Below are positions 1 to 13,215 of a DNA stretch of 31,578 nt, in pieces. Below the pieces are notes generated by a model. That model saw nothing but the letters and a program-made list of their open reading frames with translations. It did not search any database and was not told where the DNA came from. The stretch comes from Emmonsiellopsis sp. PD_33 (lineage: Eukaryota > Ascomycota > Eurotiomycetes > Onygenales > Ajellomycetaceae), in assembly GCA_032988165.1 (NCBI GenBank), contig JANTQF010000391.1, positions 1 through 31,578 of the forward strand, written 5' to 3'. The stretch's first letter is position 1, and every line of letters starts with the position of its first letter. A program made the translations under genes and the position numbers.

Positions 1-320
1 CTTGATTTAATATAAATTCACATTTTATTTTTCATTCTAATTATTAATAAAAATAATAATAAAATAGCTAAAAATATTCAGTTTGAAAATTATAATAGAT
101 GTAATACTAGTACCCTATATTATAAAACAAAAAATGAAAATATTCCTATAATTTTATTATTTTTAATTAAATATATTATTATAATATAATATCATTTAGT
201 TAAGTACTAGAAAAAAATTGAATAATATAGTTATTTTTACTAAATATTAAATATATATAATATTTAATACTAAAATTTTAATATTATAAATTTTAATATA
301 TAAAATTTTCTAAAATTTCC
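1..320. other. Very AT-rich flank left of element A, no gene
   Basis: Almost pure A/T with no CG dinucleotide and no reading frame that resembles a protein. It lies outside the left terminal repeat of element A, so it is the target DNA or an older, unrecognisable repeat. It loosely resembles the AT-rich stretch just right of element A (25541 onward), but both are so low in complexity that I do not treat this as homology. Confidence 0.6.
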
Positions 321-506
321 TAGTTTTTAGCTAGTTATTATATTATACTTTTACTACAATAATATAGAAGATTATAAAAATAATGTTAAATAAGCTTGAT
401 TCTTCTAGAATTATAAAAGATCTACAGCTGTCTTATATCAGTCTGCTCTACTTACTAACTAGTTGTGATAGTAAAAGGAAGAAATGCAGCAGCTGTATGT
501 ATATAG
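321..506 (-). repeat. Element A 3' LTR (left copy)
   Basis: It matches 25342-25540 in the same orientation. The core at about 385-505 (from TAAATAAGCTTGATTCTTCT to the GCAGCTGTATG stretch) is clearly shared. Differences are mostly C/T and G/A transitions. The left edge is less certain because the match weakens there and needs a short gap around 335-350. Its position 3' of the minus-strand chromodomain makes it the 3' LTR. Confidence 0.75.
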
Positions 507-3410
507 CAGAGTATTAAAATATAGAAAAAAGTTAGTATTCTTACTAATAAACTAAGTAAATTAACTGACTTTACTGTGAGAGGTAGCATCTCCACATATA
601 GAGATAAAATAAGTAAAATAAACATCTCTACATATAGAGGTAAAATAAGTAAAATAAAATTACTTCACTAAATGATAGCATCTCTACAGGTTAGAGGCAT
701 GAAAGAGAACACCTGAAAAGAAATTTAAAATATAGAATAAGCAGGTAGGTATATATTAAATGTATTAGTAATCATGTAAGTAGTATGAAAAATCTATATA
801 ACTAAGGAAAAGACTATAAAAAAATAGGTTGAAAATAGTGTGGGAGAAAAATAATATCACTATAAAAACTGTGGAAGCATTAGAGATTATTTATTTATCT
901 AGATATTTTTATGAGGATGAGATGATTATGAATTTAGAATGTTCAATTTATATTATCCTTAGTTTTTTAAAGTACTTTTTTTTAATATTATAATAAAGTT
1001 AGTCTATAGCTTTATTAATATCCTTCTGAGTTATTCTAGGTAGAAAGATGTTCTTATTCTCTTTCTATTATTTATTTTAAAGAATCTTTATTTCTCATAC
1101 TTAAATTATATTACATTATTTATTTATGGCCTTTATATGCTCATTTTTCACCCTGCTGAGATCTTAGTTTCTAGCAAGCATCAGTACTTTTACTTCTTAT
1201 ATGATAGCTTTAAGTATCTTAAATTTATTATTAAAGTAAATATACTACTGTTAAATATGTGTTTCAAGATTGCTATAGTATTCTTAGAATAGTAAAGTCA
1301 TATAGAGATAAAAAAAGATAGGTTTATTATTATTATATATTTTAGTAATATCTTCAGTCTTCAGATTAATTATTTATTATAGAAGTATATTATTTACTAA
1401 CATTTCTATTATAACTTTTTATAATAATAGTTTGACAAGTTAGGGTGAGGTATTCAGCATATTACCTTTAAAGTTCCAGCTGTATTCTAATTTTAAATAA
1501 ATTTTAAGTTTAAAGAATTATAGGGTATTACCAGGCTTAAACTATATAGATAGTTAATTTTCCTTTTCCTTATTATAACAGCAGTAAGTCTCCTTTTTTA
1601 ATAACTTAATAGTGTTATTATGCATGGCAGTGACAGTGTTTTCAAGAAGATTTACCTTTATCTTTTAATATACTATAAAGATAAGAAGCTCTGGCTTTAC
1701 CATTCTGATTCTATTCATAATTATATTATCATTAGTATTAGCTATTATGATAGCAGCTAGTTTCTTTCCTTCCTGTGTGTTAACACTATTCACTACATAC
1801 AATTTCTTAAATATTAGCTGGTATTAAAGGCTATTTTCTTCTTATATGAGGGAAATTCTACTATCATTATAATCATTATTATTATCATTATCAGTAGCAG
1901 CTACATTCTCTATTTCCTGGTCATCATTTATAAATGAATTATCCTCTATATCTTTATCTTCACTTTTATCATCTTTTATATTTAGTTGTGGTGGGGTCAG
2001 AGGTGGTTTATTTTGAGTTTGATGTTTATTCTATTAGCACTGTAAGGACTCTAGTATAAGTTATTATTACTAGATTTTTATCTTTCTGCTTTTTAGAGTT
2101 TTTAGAGTAATAGCTATCTTTTTCTTTTATCCTACTATCTTAATTTCATGCTGTGAGATTTCCACTTACATGCTATATCTGAATAATCTAAGGTAGTTAA
2201 TAACTTCTTTAGTAGCTGTGGTAAAGCTGTTCTATCTGAGTGCTCATATATATTACTATTAATATTTATTATAGATTTCAAACTTCACTAAGTCTAAATC
2301 ACTATTTAGTAGCTTATATTTAGCTTTAGGGATTCTTAGGCCATCACAGCTATAATAAAACTTCTTAATGAGAAAATCTGAGTATAATATCTTAATTATT
2401 TATCTCATATAGGTACCTTCTACTTTCCTCCTAATATTTATAATACAATCTTATATGTCTTCATCAGTTATTTTAAAGTCATGTGTAGTTACCTGGCAGG
2501 AGGAGGAGGGGTATGTTAGAGCTGACATATTTATTCTCATTTAATATTATAGTTTCAATTTGATTTTATATCATGAAAAATCTAATACATTAATATAGTT
2601 CTTTATCATTTCTTATCTATCACTATATAGGATCTACACCCTCACCCTTTAATATGAATACTTAATTTTAAATTCAAAAGGATCTATATCACTATCTAAT
2701 ACTTCCAGATCTGGGGGCAGTCAGTAGTAGCTGCAATTATGATTCATCTTTAATAAGTGAAGGTTAGAGTATATAATTATAATTATACAAAGTATGCACT
2801 CATCTTTAAGTTCTTTAATTATATTCATTAGGAGCAATTAGATGTTGATATCAGAGATGTCAAACTATTATAAAATGATATCACAGTAGATTTATGAAGG
2901 CTCTAATACTAATATTTAAATTAATAATGTATGTAAATTGAGTATTAGATACTATACTATTTATTGAATCTTAATATTCTAATAAAAGTACTGCTTCTCT
3001 ACTTGTGTGATGTTACTGTAATATATGACATTAAAATTATGATAAAGGTCTTTAAGATGTATTAGTAAGTTATCTGAATCTAAGTACTAAATTATTATGA
3101 GGATAGTGATTTCTTTATAACTATTTATCTATTAAAGATGAGAGTGTGAGGAGAGCTGATCTAAGAGTTCTATATGTTTATTTTATTTAATATATTATTA
3201 TAATGAATAAAAGAGGGGTTAGACATCACATGCCCATGATAAATCCATTATTATAGTAATATTATTAATATAAGAAGTAGGTATATCTATTACTTATATT
3301 TCTAAATGCTTAATGCCTGTGAAGAATCCATATTCTATATTATATATACTTATGATAAAAATATTCACTTTCTTTATTTTCTTCAGTACCTTTACTTCTT
3401 AGAAGCTTTA
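507..3410 (-). other. Element A interior between chromodomain and 3' LTR
   Basis: About 2.9 kb of AT-rich DNA with no intact gene. On the minus strand around 1890-1985 a short acidic reading is visible, rich in Asp, Glu, Asn and Lys (for example DDKSEDKDIEDN). It could be the remains of an extra protein downstream of pol, or chance in a low-complexity stretch. A two-unit tandem repeat lies at 587-658. I recognise nothing else here. Confidence 0.4.
587..658. repeat. 36-bp tandem repeat, two copies
   Basis: Two adjacent 36-base units (587-622 and 623-658) start with CATCTC and contain ACATATAGAG and AAAATAAGTAAAATAAA. They differ at only two positions, both transitions. A partial third start (CATCTCTACA...TAGAGG) appears near 679. 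It lies just inside the 3' LTR of element A, where the polypurine tract and 3' noncoding region would be. Confidence 0.8.
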
Positions 3411-6400
3411 ATAGGGTGTGCTCTTTTATAGTTCTGAATGAGCTCTTTTAACCCCTTAGTGTCCTTCTTATTTATTTACTGATTATTTTTTATAGTATAT
3501 TCTTTCCATCTGATTAGATACTGAGTCCTTCCACATGAAAGTTATTTGTCTATAATCTTTTCTACTTTATAAGTGGGTTTTCTGTTGTTACCTACTAACT
3601 GTACTGATAGTGATTTAGAATGTTCACATCCATATAAATTCTTTACTTATAGGAATGGCTCTAATATAGCTATAATAATAACTAGATATATTTATATTGT
3701 ATGTGGTAGCTCTAATCTGTAGGTGAGTAACCTAATATATTTAAGTACCCTGAAAGAGCTGGTAAACTAGTTATTATACTTACATATTATTTTTATTACT
3801 GATATCTTATAGCTGTAGTGTAGGTAAAGAAGGACTCTATCTCTAACCTAAAAGTTCCTTTATTAGTATTACTAGTTATAGTAGTTCTTAGCAATTATTA
3901 CTACTTCATTCAGTGCTAGAGTAATATCCCATCTCATGCTGAAGCCTTATGTTTATAGTACTATTATAAGTACTGTAATTAGAGAATTTACTGGCATTCT
4001 ATATATAATTTTGTAAGCTAAATGATCTATTACTATAAAGTGAGAGATATTATAATGAGAAGTAATCATCATAAGAGTATCTAATTATCTAAGTGAATTA
4101 TCTATTATTATAATAATATAGTGTAGTGTGACTTGGATTGTTTAATTCATATACTCACTTTAACCATCTATTTATAAGTAATATGCTATTGAGTATAGAA
4201 GCTGTGTATTAAATAGGCAGAAAATCCCTTTCTATAGATCACTTAAGAATTTTAGGTCTCTATCAGATATTATTCTTCATAATATTCCTTAGTCAGCAAG
4301 TAAGAGGTGAGTTAGGAGTACTTTTACCTAGTTCTAGGCATTATAATCTATTTAGCCTGATATAATTATTATTTACTTGAAGAACTTACATGTTATGAAT
4401 ATGACTGTATCAAACTTACTATTAGATAATATAAGTATGAAATCAATCATTATGATATCATATAGAATGTCTGATGTAGCAATTAGTTAATATTATTTAT
4501 ATAACTTATATTATAGAGTCTGGTTCACCTTACATTTTAGATAATAATTAATGTAGATTTGTAGTTCTGACATGCAGTACTATATGGTAAAATCATGAAG
4601 ATTCTATAGAGTCTTATTATAGTTTAAGTGATTCAGAGTATATACCAGTTTGAATATCTCCACTCACAGGTCTTTAGGAATATAGAGGTATTTAAAGTCA
4701 TTATATATATAGTAGAGATAGCTATTATCCTTAACCTTATATAATAGTTTAGATGATTTTTTCATGATATTATTCTATTATATAATATTAATTATATGGG
4801 CAAGCTTAGCATCCTTCTCATATTCTATCTTAAGACACTTACAGAACTCCTCAGACATCTATATAAGTATTTTCATGTAGTAGTAGTTAGACATCTCATT
4901 ATCTTAATTAATATAAGTAAGGTATATATTTTGTATCTTCTTCAGCAGTTCTTCTATAAGCATTATATTTTTACTTGATAGCTGAGATAATACATCCAGT
5001 ACAAGATGAAGGCATCCTAGCTTATAGATTATCTTGATTTAAAACTGCTGTAGATAGACTTCAATCTAAACTAATTATAAATTTTATTAGTTTATTATTA
5101 TCATTTTAAGGTAGATTACTTTAATAATGCCTAGTATAAATTTATGATCTATATATATAATAGTCATGTAGATAGATACTTCCATAAGGTGACATACTTT
5201 ACATATAGCTTATATAAGATAGGTAATCTTTAGTTTTATGAGCTAGTAGTACTATTCTACTGAGGTCAACATCTTACTGAGGAATAAAATTAGCTGAACT
5301 AGTTCTTATAGTGGAGATACTATATAGTCTTTTATCTTTAATACTAATTATAAGTCTTTCATATGAAATAGTATGATATTATAGCTGTATTCTATAGATG
5401 CATTAATATTTATAAACAGCATATACAGATAGTTTATATACATAAGAAAGAGTTAAGTTCTAAAAATACTTTAAATATCTTTAAATACTGCTATCTCTTT
5501 AAAAGTTCCATCTACTCTTATTATAACTATATAAGTGTTATACTTAGTACCCTTTAATAGTTCTTTCTTTAGTAACTCTATCTTCCTCTTCTATAGTAGA
5601 TCTACATAATAAGTGTATCAGGAAACATACTGGTATAATCAACTCATCAGGCTCAGATATTTTTCTAAATGTGTTAATTTCACTAAGAATTTAATATCTA
5701 TTAGAGCTTTTAACTTCTCTTCATCAACAGATAAGTCTAGCCTGGAGATGTATTAACTAAAGAAACATACTGAGGAAAATCTAATATATATCTTCTTTAG
5801 ATTAAGTATAATATTAAGTTCATATAGATATTGGAAGAGTTTGTATAGATGGATAATATAATGATTTTATATCTTTAAATGTATAATTAGATTATTAATA
5901 TATATATATATAAACTTCTTCAGGTCTACAAGATGTCTATTAATTTACTACTAAATATAAAATATTAAGTTTATATACTCTATTATTATCATATTAAATA
6001 TCTCTTATTCTTAATGTGTTACTACTACTATTTTAGTTTAGTCCTCTAGATGTAACTACTAATAATAGAAAAAACTCATAATATCTTCAATCATTATAAA
6101 CTTAGCTCCTTTCAAGCTGTAGAGGATGTCTGACTGTAATGAAGCAGAATAAACATTAAGCTCTATAGTCTTATTAAGTGTTTAAAGATCTATTATAATT
6201 TATCTCTTTCTCACAGGCTTTCCTTTATAGTATATTATCTATCAGACTATAAATACTGAGTAAGCTGAGTAGGTATATGTCCTTACTCAGCTCATCCTTT
6301 CTTATATATATAGCTTATTGAATGTGTCATTTATATACTTATAATCCTTTAAACCTACTAGATATATCTTTTTCATTTTAGGCAGTATTATATCCTTTTT

Positions 6401-7330
6401 TAAAGGGATATATATTTATTTATCCTATAGAATATTCATAAATCCATTATAATCTATAAATATATCTTTAAATTTTATAATTAGATTTATGAATATTCTC
6501 TTCATCTCTTCATCCTTATGATATATTATAATACTATTAAATAGAGTAATCTCATTTTATTTATTTTAGATAACCTTTAGTTAACTATTCCTTCATGAAG
6601 ATTCTATAATTACTAGTGTTATAATCTCATCTGTAATATAATATTCATTAGTGAATTTCAGCTCTTATAGGAATTTCAGCTTTATATATCTCATTAGTTT
6701 TATTAGTTTGTTCATGTTGTTCTTTACTTGCATGAATAGCAGTATATAGTTAAGTATATAGATATAAAATATAAGCTATATATTTAATAGTTTAAATAGA
6801 TAATCTTTATTATCTGGTAGAATCTCCTTTCTACAAATATAAATTAAAATCTTTACCTCTACTCTTGACAGCATAGTTACTCCAGTAACTATATATAATG
6901 AACAGTAATCCTAATAATTTAGCTTTAGAGTTAATATGAGCTTGATGGTAGCTTCTCAGCATCTTATAAGCTAAATAACCTTAGTAGGAAAGTCTAAAAT
7001 GATTTTCTCTAGCTCTAGATTATCTACTTCTAACAGTAATTTAACTTGCAGGTTGTCAATAATGTGTGCCTTAATAAATAAATATGTGATGATAGACTTT
7101 CCATCTGAGAGTATTATAGATAGATATAAAAAAATAGTGACTATCTCTAATGATATAGATTCTTTACTAATTTTCTGAACTGTAACTAATTTTAACTAGA
7201 TTATCTTAACATTTAGATTTTAATTTAGAAGCCATTTCCTATCTATTAAAATCATAATGTAGCCTGAATCTAGATATATATTATCTACCTTATCTGGTTT
7301 CTTTATAAATACTTTCACCATCATATAGTG
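3411..7330 (-). pseudogene. Element A pol remnant: protease, reverse transcriptase, integrase, chromodomain
   Basis: Reading the minus strand, an aspartic protease active site (LDSGY then ILIDRKWL) is at about 7213-7276. Reverse transcriptase follows: a remnant KGKPVRK block near 6200, and the YxDD catalytic box reads YINN near 5900, so both aspartates have become asparagine. The conserved stretch LDLSVDEEKLKAL follows near 5640-5750. The integrase core is at about 4090-4470: IDFILILS, then IISDRDLKFLS, then DG followed by a stop and SEYMN, so the D, D and E positions survive. A chromodomain (YKVEKIIDK, TQYLIRWKEY) is at about 3480-3600. The RT resembles a fungal Ty3-type lineage distinct from B and C. 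Stops occur throughout, so no protein is made. The element copied itself through RNA when alive. Confidence 0.75.
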
Positions 7331-7835
7331 CTAGAAATGGAATGAGAGGCCATCTAGCAAGTATATCTATAGGTATTTTAATAATATAATTAGTAGAGAA
7401 GTATTAATATGTCAGACTGCTGACTCATCATCTTCACTATGGTATTCTATAATATAATTATATAATTAATTGTTTAAGGTAAAAATAGTATTATAATTAT
7501 AATAGTTATATATATTATATTTATCATTAAAGTCTAAATATCCTTCAGCTTTATTAGAATATTTATTATTATAATCATCATCTTGATGGCTGTCATCTTA
7601 ATTATCATATTAAATATTATAATTATCTTTAGTTTTCATTTTATTTACCTAGTTAACTCTCACTTCTTTATGATGATCTTCATATTAACAGTTATTATAT
7701 TAATATAGAGATGCAGAGTTTCTATAATAAAGTCAATAATTATTATTATAATTATTATTATAGTTATTATTTTAATAGTTATTATTACTGTAATCTTCTT
7801 TATACTTATAATTTTAATTATAGAATTATATTATA
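7331..7835 (-). pseudogene. Element A gag, 3' portion
   Basis: AT-rich, low-complexity reading rich in Asn and Tyr on the minus strand, lying between the A protease and the insertion of element B. It continues, after the B insertion, into 15245-15741. The ATT/AAT-rich stretch at 7735-7800 is part of this low-complexity gag tail and not a separate gene. No zinc knuckle is recognisable. The assignment rests mainly on position between gag and protease. Confidence 0.5.
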
Positions 7836-8125
7836 TGCAAGTGTGCACCTTCTTATCATCATCATGCCTAGCACATATCAACTACACTATGCATTCAGAG
7901 CATATTCATCTCTTATATCAACACCCCATGCTCACTCCTTGCTTAGTCATTTCTTATGTTATCATACAATTGTATATATACCTTCACTGAGGTTTCTACA
8001 TATAGAAACCTCAGTGATTAGTTACTTTCCTTTAGATACTCTATCTTCAACCTTAGCTACATCTATATTCAATTTATTCCTTCTATTGAGCTCTTCACAT
8101 TGTCTATTCAGCCTACACCCTCACA
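7836..8125 (+). repeat. Element B 5' LTR
   Basis: It begins TGCAAGTGTG and ends CACCCTCACA, and matches 14953-15244. By eye the two copies are about 85-90% identical and nearly all differences are transitions. It contains a perfect 14-bp-arm hairpin at 7985-8016. The bases after it (GTTTCTAATC...) would be the primer-binding site; I cannot name the tRNA. A long open frame crosses this LTR but reads as low-complexity and is not a gene. Confidence 0.88.
7985..8016. repeat. Perfect inverted repeat (hairpin) inside element B LTR
   Basis: The arms CACTGAGGTTTCTA and TAGAAACCTCAGTG are perfectly complementary around a CATA loop. In RNA this would form a stable 14-bp stem. The 3' LTR copy at about 15104-15135 keeps the structure with a few changes. 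Its place within the LTR suggests a role in the transcript ends or in regulation, but that is inference. Confidence 0.85.
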
Positions 8126-8181
8126 GTTTCTAATCACTCTACTTCAAGAGATAGTCTATTAAGCTAATTTCATATTTTACT

Positions 8182-9411
8182 ATGACTCCTTCTAAGAAAA
8201 ATCAAGGCACTTCCACTATACCTACTACTCAGACAGAAGGACAAAAAACACCTTCAGCTCAAAGCCTACCTTCCAGCTGTAAGGGCACTCCTCCTTTAAA
8301 GCCTCTCTCACCCTAATTGGCCATAGAGATTCAGGCCAAGTCCAAACACCTCATCACTAAGATCACTACCCTTAAGGCAAAATAGGAACTTCAACACCTC
8401 TAAGATGAGCATGCAGTACTCCAAGCAGCTGTAAATAAGCTCTGAGCTCAAATCTCTACCCTGAATGAGCCTCAAACTCAAATACCTTCTCATTCTATAT
8501 TAGGAGAGCTGCTTCCCCTCCAACTAAATATAACAAATACAGAATAAACTTAGACATTCACTGGAAATATACAGCCCCTTCTTGGCTAAGTTCTACTCTG
8601 ATAAGAAAAGCTGAACAACCCAGATATGACTTCACACAATTCATGTAAAGGAGTTGAAAAGTTTCAGGCTCATAGCATGAAGAAGTTAGAGATCTTTACA
8701 ATAGCTATTATTATCTATTATACTAGTGATCTAGCCTATTTCAACACAGCCAATCATCAAAAAATCATTGAAGTAGTTACTCATTTTAATGATAACATCC
8801 AAAAGCATTGATATCAACATACAAGAAGTATGGAAACACTTCCTTCTTGAACCTACTTACTGAACTGAATGCAGAAACAAGTTGCCAACCCAGATAAATC
8901 CTTCTATGACTTAGAAGTGCAATATCTTAAGATGGAACAGTAAGAAGCACAAAGTGTGCATGAGTTTACAGTGGTGCTACAGGCAGTAGAAGAACATCTA
9001 TAATACTCCTATAATAACTACCATAGAAAGAGCCATCTCTATATGAAGGTTCTCCCTGAAGTTTGATGCAAATTTAATAAATATACAGATAAGATGGAAG
9101 ATATGAACTACTAATGATGCAGTTATGAATAGACTGGTAATTATAAAATAGAATCTCCCAGAACACATCAAACATATTAAAGAGAAATCTAAATCTAAGA
9201 ATAGTTCCTCTTCTACTAATTTAGAAGCTGATGGTGCACCATCCCATATGAGAAAATACAAGTGAGATAATTAGAATAAGAACAAGCAAGACTTCTCTAA
9301 CAAGAAGTAGTATGACTTTCATAAAGCCCATCTAGATCACACCACCAAGGAGTGCAAAGCTCACACCCAGGATGCAGATCCTACATCAAAAAATGATTAA
9401 AGCATATCATT
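8182..9411 (+). pseudogene. Element B gag remnant
   Basis: The likely start is the ATG at 8182, 57 bases after the LTR, reading MTPSKKNQGTS. The N-terminal part is Ser/Thr/Pro-rich, then a helical capsid-like stretch follows (for example TANHQKIIEVVTHFND). A zinc knuckle survives at about 9311-9355 as YDFHKAHLDHTTKEC, in which the first Cys of the CxxH..H..C pattern is now Tyr. The reading shifts frame near 9080 and shifts back near 9410, either from indels or because gag and pol overlap in different frames. Gag would package the element RNA into virus-like particles. Many stops make it nonfunctional. Confidence 0.75.
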
Positions 9412-12400
9412 AAGCTCATAATAGCTACTCAAACTCTCTCTCAAAGCTAATATAAGAGCCACCTGTCATTCATCATTTCAGTAAAGGTTAATACCCCTTC
9501 AGGCCTGAAGTAAATTCTTGCTTTAGTAGACTTCAGAGTAGAAGCAAACTTCATCAATGAATTCTAAGCAAAGATAAATAGTTTGAAGCCTACTACATAT
9601 AACCTGCACACAGTGGAGGTAGTTGACAGTCACATGATCAGATCATTTGAAGAGTATAATCTAACTATTAGTATGATTAATTAACTAGGTTATGATGTTA
9701 GCATCCAGCAACCCTTCCATGCAATTAAGCTTGCTACCTATAATATGATCCTTGGTTTCCCCTAGTTAATTGAAGTTAATCTACTTATCAATTAGTAGAA
9801 TAGTGAGTTTATCTTATGGAATGACACATCTGAGTTAAAGTTTGAGAAAATCTCAGCTGAGGAAGCCATAAGTGAGATACTTACTGGGGCTAAAGCCAAT
9901 TTAGTGACTATCATATCAGCACAAAGTGATACATCTAAAATTAAAGTGTCAGCTGCAACTACAGGTGCATATATAAATCTTCCATCTGATTTATCAGATT
10001 ATATTGAGCCTTTTGCACATCTTTTCTCAGAACAAGCCACTTCTAGCATACTTGTGCCAACAAGAACTAAACACTGTATTAACCTTCAATTTAGTACTAA
10101 TCCTTCCTTTATGCCCATTTATTTCCTCTCTGAAGTCAAGCTTAGAGTGCTTTAGGAATTCATAAATATATCATTAGCTAAAGGATGAATCCAATCTTTT
10201 AAGAGCCTGGCAGGAGCACCCATCCTCTTTATACTAAAGAAAGATGATAGATTACAACTATATGTTAACTACTATAACCTTAACTATATTACAATTAAGA
10301 ATTGGTACTCCCTACTGCTTATTAGTGAGATGTTGGACTGCCTATCTAGTATAAAGATTTTCATCAAGATGGATCTATGAGATATATACTACTACATACT
10401 AATTGTACTCTAGAATTGTTAGAAAACTGCATTTCACACTTAGTATAGCTATTTTAAATTTATAATCATACCTATGAGCCTCTCAAATGCTTCTACTACC
10501 TTTCAGGCATACATCAACAGTGCTCTTTCCAACCTCCTTAATATATATTGTGTAGTCTACCTTGATGATATCCTCATATATTCCAACAACATGAAGGAGC
10601 ACTAAGAATATATTCAATAGATCTTAAAGTACTTAAAGTATGTCTACCTATACATAAAGTACAGCAAGTGCAAGTTTGCTACCCAAAAGGTCTCTTTTCT
10701 TAGTTTCATTGTAGGGCTAGACAGTGTTGAAATAGAACCAGAATGGATTACTATCATAGTAGAATGACTCATACTAATATCTATTAAAAAAGTACAGTCT
10801 TTCTTAGAATTCACCAATTTCTATAGGTGCTTCATTAAAGCTTATTCCCACATTACTGATGCCTTATTCAACCTGACAAAAGAAACAAAAAAAAGCAAAA
10901 AAAAACCCACTTTTCTCTAAATGAAGGATGCTAAAAGTACATTCTACAAGCTTAAGAAGTATTTCACTTCAGCATTACTTCTAGTGTATTTTAATCCTAC
11001 ACAGCACACCCAGATTGAGCCTGATGCTTCAACATATGTAGTAGCCATAATCATATCTTAACTTTAAGATGACAGTCTATAGTACTTAGTGGCCTACTAA
11101 TCTTGCAAGCTCATTGATGCTGAAACATAATATAATACTTATAACAAAAAACTCTTAACTATTATTATAGCTTTCAAGTACTAAAGACACTATCTGAAGG
11201 GGAATTAATATCCAGTGCAAGTCTGATCTGATCATATAAATCTACAGTACTTTATAATAACTAAAGCACTTAATAGATGTCAGGCTAAATAGATAGAGGC
11301 ACTCAGTGCTTATGATTTTATCTTACTGCACCACCTAGGGAAAAATAACCTCATAAATAATCCAAGTTACCATACAGATTATAATAATACATTCTATAGG
11401 AAGATTCTCTTACTAATCCTACAACAAAAGCTACAACACAGTATCACACTAGACTGAGACTTTAACTCTCATAAAGAACTTTCACCTATTATAAACTGCA
11501 TTCAGACCTATAATAATGAGTAAGAGGCTTAATCATCATTAATAAATGAGTGAGATGCCCATTCAACAATCAAGCTACTAACTATATCTTCTCTTCACCT
11601 GTGTACTGCATGCTCATCTGACAGCACCAGTGACACTTCATGCTCATTTAGTAATATTAACAGCATCCCATGCTCAGCCTACTGTCCCTACATGCCCCAT
11701 ATTATTATTAACAAGGCAATGACTATAGATTTTACCTACTCTAAACTTTCTGAGTTCCTTACCTCTCTGCTCCAACACATGCAGAACCTTAACATTGTGG
11801 TACAAAAGATTAAGATATAGATGCAGGAAAAAGGGGCATTCATAGAAGAAAGCATACTATGAACTCTGAAGACAGATGACATCCTTTAAGCTAACAGTAG
11901 AGTATATATATCTAAAGATCAAGTACTTATCAATGAAATTCTTCATATCAATCATAATGACTCTCAAGGGGGACATTTTGGTATCAAATGGTCTATAGAA
12001 AGCATTCAAGACAAATACTTCTAATATAAACTTTCCAAGGATATTTTAAACTATATTCAAACCTGTGATGTTTACTAGCATGTCAAACCTAAGTGTTATA
12101 AATCTTTTAAAGAAATAGAAACTATATCTATACTCTCTCAATCATTTGAATTTATTATAATAAACTTCATCATCAGCCTTCTAGCTTCAAACTTTCTCAG
12201 ATAAATACATAATGCCATACTCATTCTTTATGACATCTATATGAAATTCACACTCTATATCCCATGCACAAAGGATATTACTACCAAAGAACTAGCTAAA
12301 GTTATATACACCTAGTTCTATTATGCTTATAGCATATCAAAACACCACATCTTCAATCAGAAATCACTTTTTACCAGCTAATATTAATCAATCTTCTGCT

Positions 12401-13215
12401 ATATTATTGGCACCTAACACAAACTTTCCACAGTCTTTCACTTTCAAATAGATGGTCAGACAGAACACCAGAATCAAACTCTAGAGTACTATCTCCACTA
12501 TTTTATTAATTTCCATCAAGATGACTGGACAAGATGGCTTCTATTAGTGCAATTTGTCTATAACTCCTTCTGACACAGTTCTACTGGTCAAGTACCTGTA
12601 GAAATGCTCATGGGATACTACCCAGAGCTCCAGATTAATGTCAATTATATGCCTTAACCTATAGCCACTCATGCCATGGATCAGCTAAAATAAATGGCTG
12701 AGACATGCTCTGAGCTCAAGGTCAACCTATAAAAAGCACAAGATGCATAAAAAGCCTACTATAACTTAAAACACCTTTCTAAGTTCTTTGATGTGGGAGA
12801 GTATATCACTCTCAATGTAAAGAACCTTTAAATGATTCAACCTGTATAAAAACTTAATCATAAGTATGTTGGATCATTCAAAATTCTCCAGAGAATTAAC
12901 TCTCAAGCCTACTACCTTAAAATATCCTCATCTTTTTATAGTATACACTCTGTTTTTCACATCTCCCTGCTTGAGAAGTATATTCATCAGGATGGAGTCT
13001 TACCAGAACCAGGCCTAGATCTTGTTGATGGAAAAGAAGAATATAAGGTTGAAGTAATATTAAAATCTAGGAAGATAAAGTAAAAAGGAAATAAATATCT
13101 TATTTACTGGCTTAGATGGGGTCCTGCAGGTGATACTTAGAAATCAGAGGAAAATATTAATATCATAGAAGCATTTGAGATATTCCAAGAACAAGAAGCT
13201 CAGTAACAAGAAAAT
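9412..13215 (+). pseudogene. Element B pol remnant: protease, RT, RNase H, integrase, chromodomain
   Basis: One frame is readable throughout. The protease motif LVDFRVEANFI is at about 9520 (expected LVDSGA; the Ser-Gly is lost). RT motifs include GAPILFILKKDD (about 10215-10250), IKIFIKMDL (about 10350) and an intact YLDDILIYS box at about 10558. RNase H shows EPDAS near 11015 and IIIAFKY near 11160. Integrase has the HINH...C zinc-finger region at about 11950-12100, then LYDIYMKF, a mutated second Asp block (FNQKSLFTS) and DGQTEHQNQT near 12450. The chromodomain (YKVEVILKSRK, KYLIYWLRWGPAGDT) is at about 13042-13180. The chromodomain places it with the chromoviruses. The protein would have been a polyprotein; stops now prevent that. 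Confidence 0.88.

Noticed and set aside
4796..4978. 60-codon plus-strand open frame
   Set aside because: It lies opposite the integrase-RNase H part of element A pol and has no motif.
7711..8133. 140-codon plus-strand open frame
   Set aside because: It crosses the low-complexity gag end of element A and the 5' LTR of element B. Its composition follows the AT-rich repeat and the LTR, and the same reading recurs in the 3' LTR at 15034-15255.
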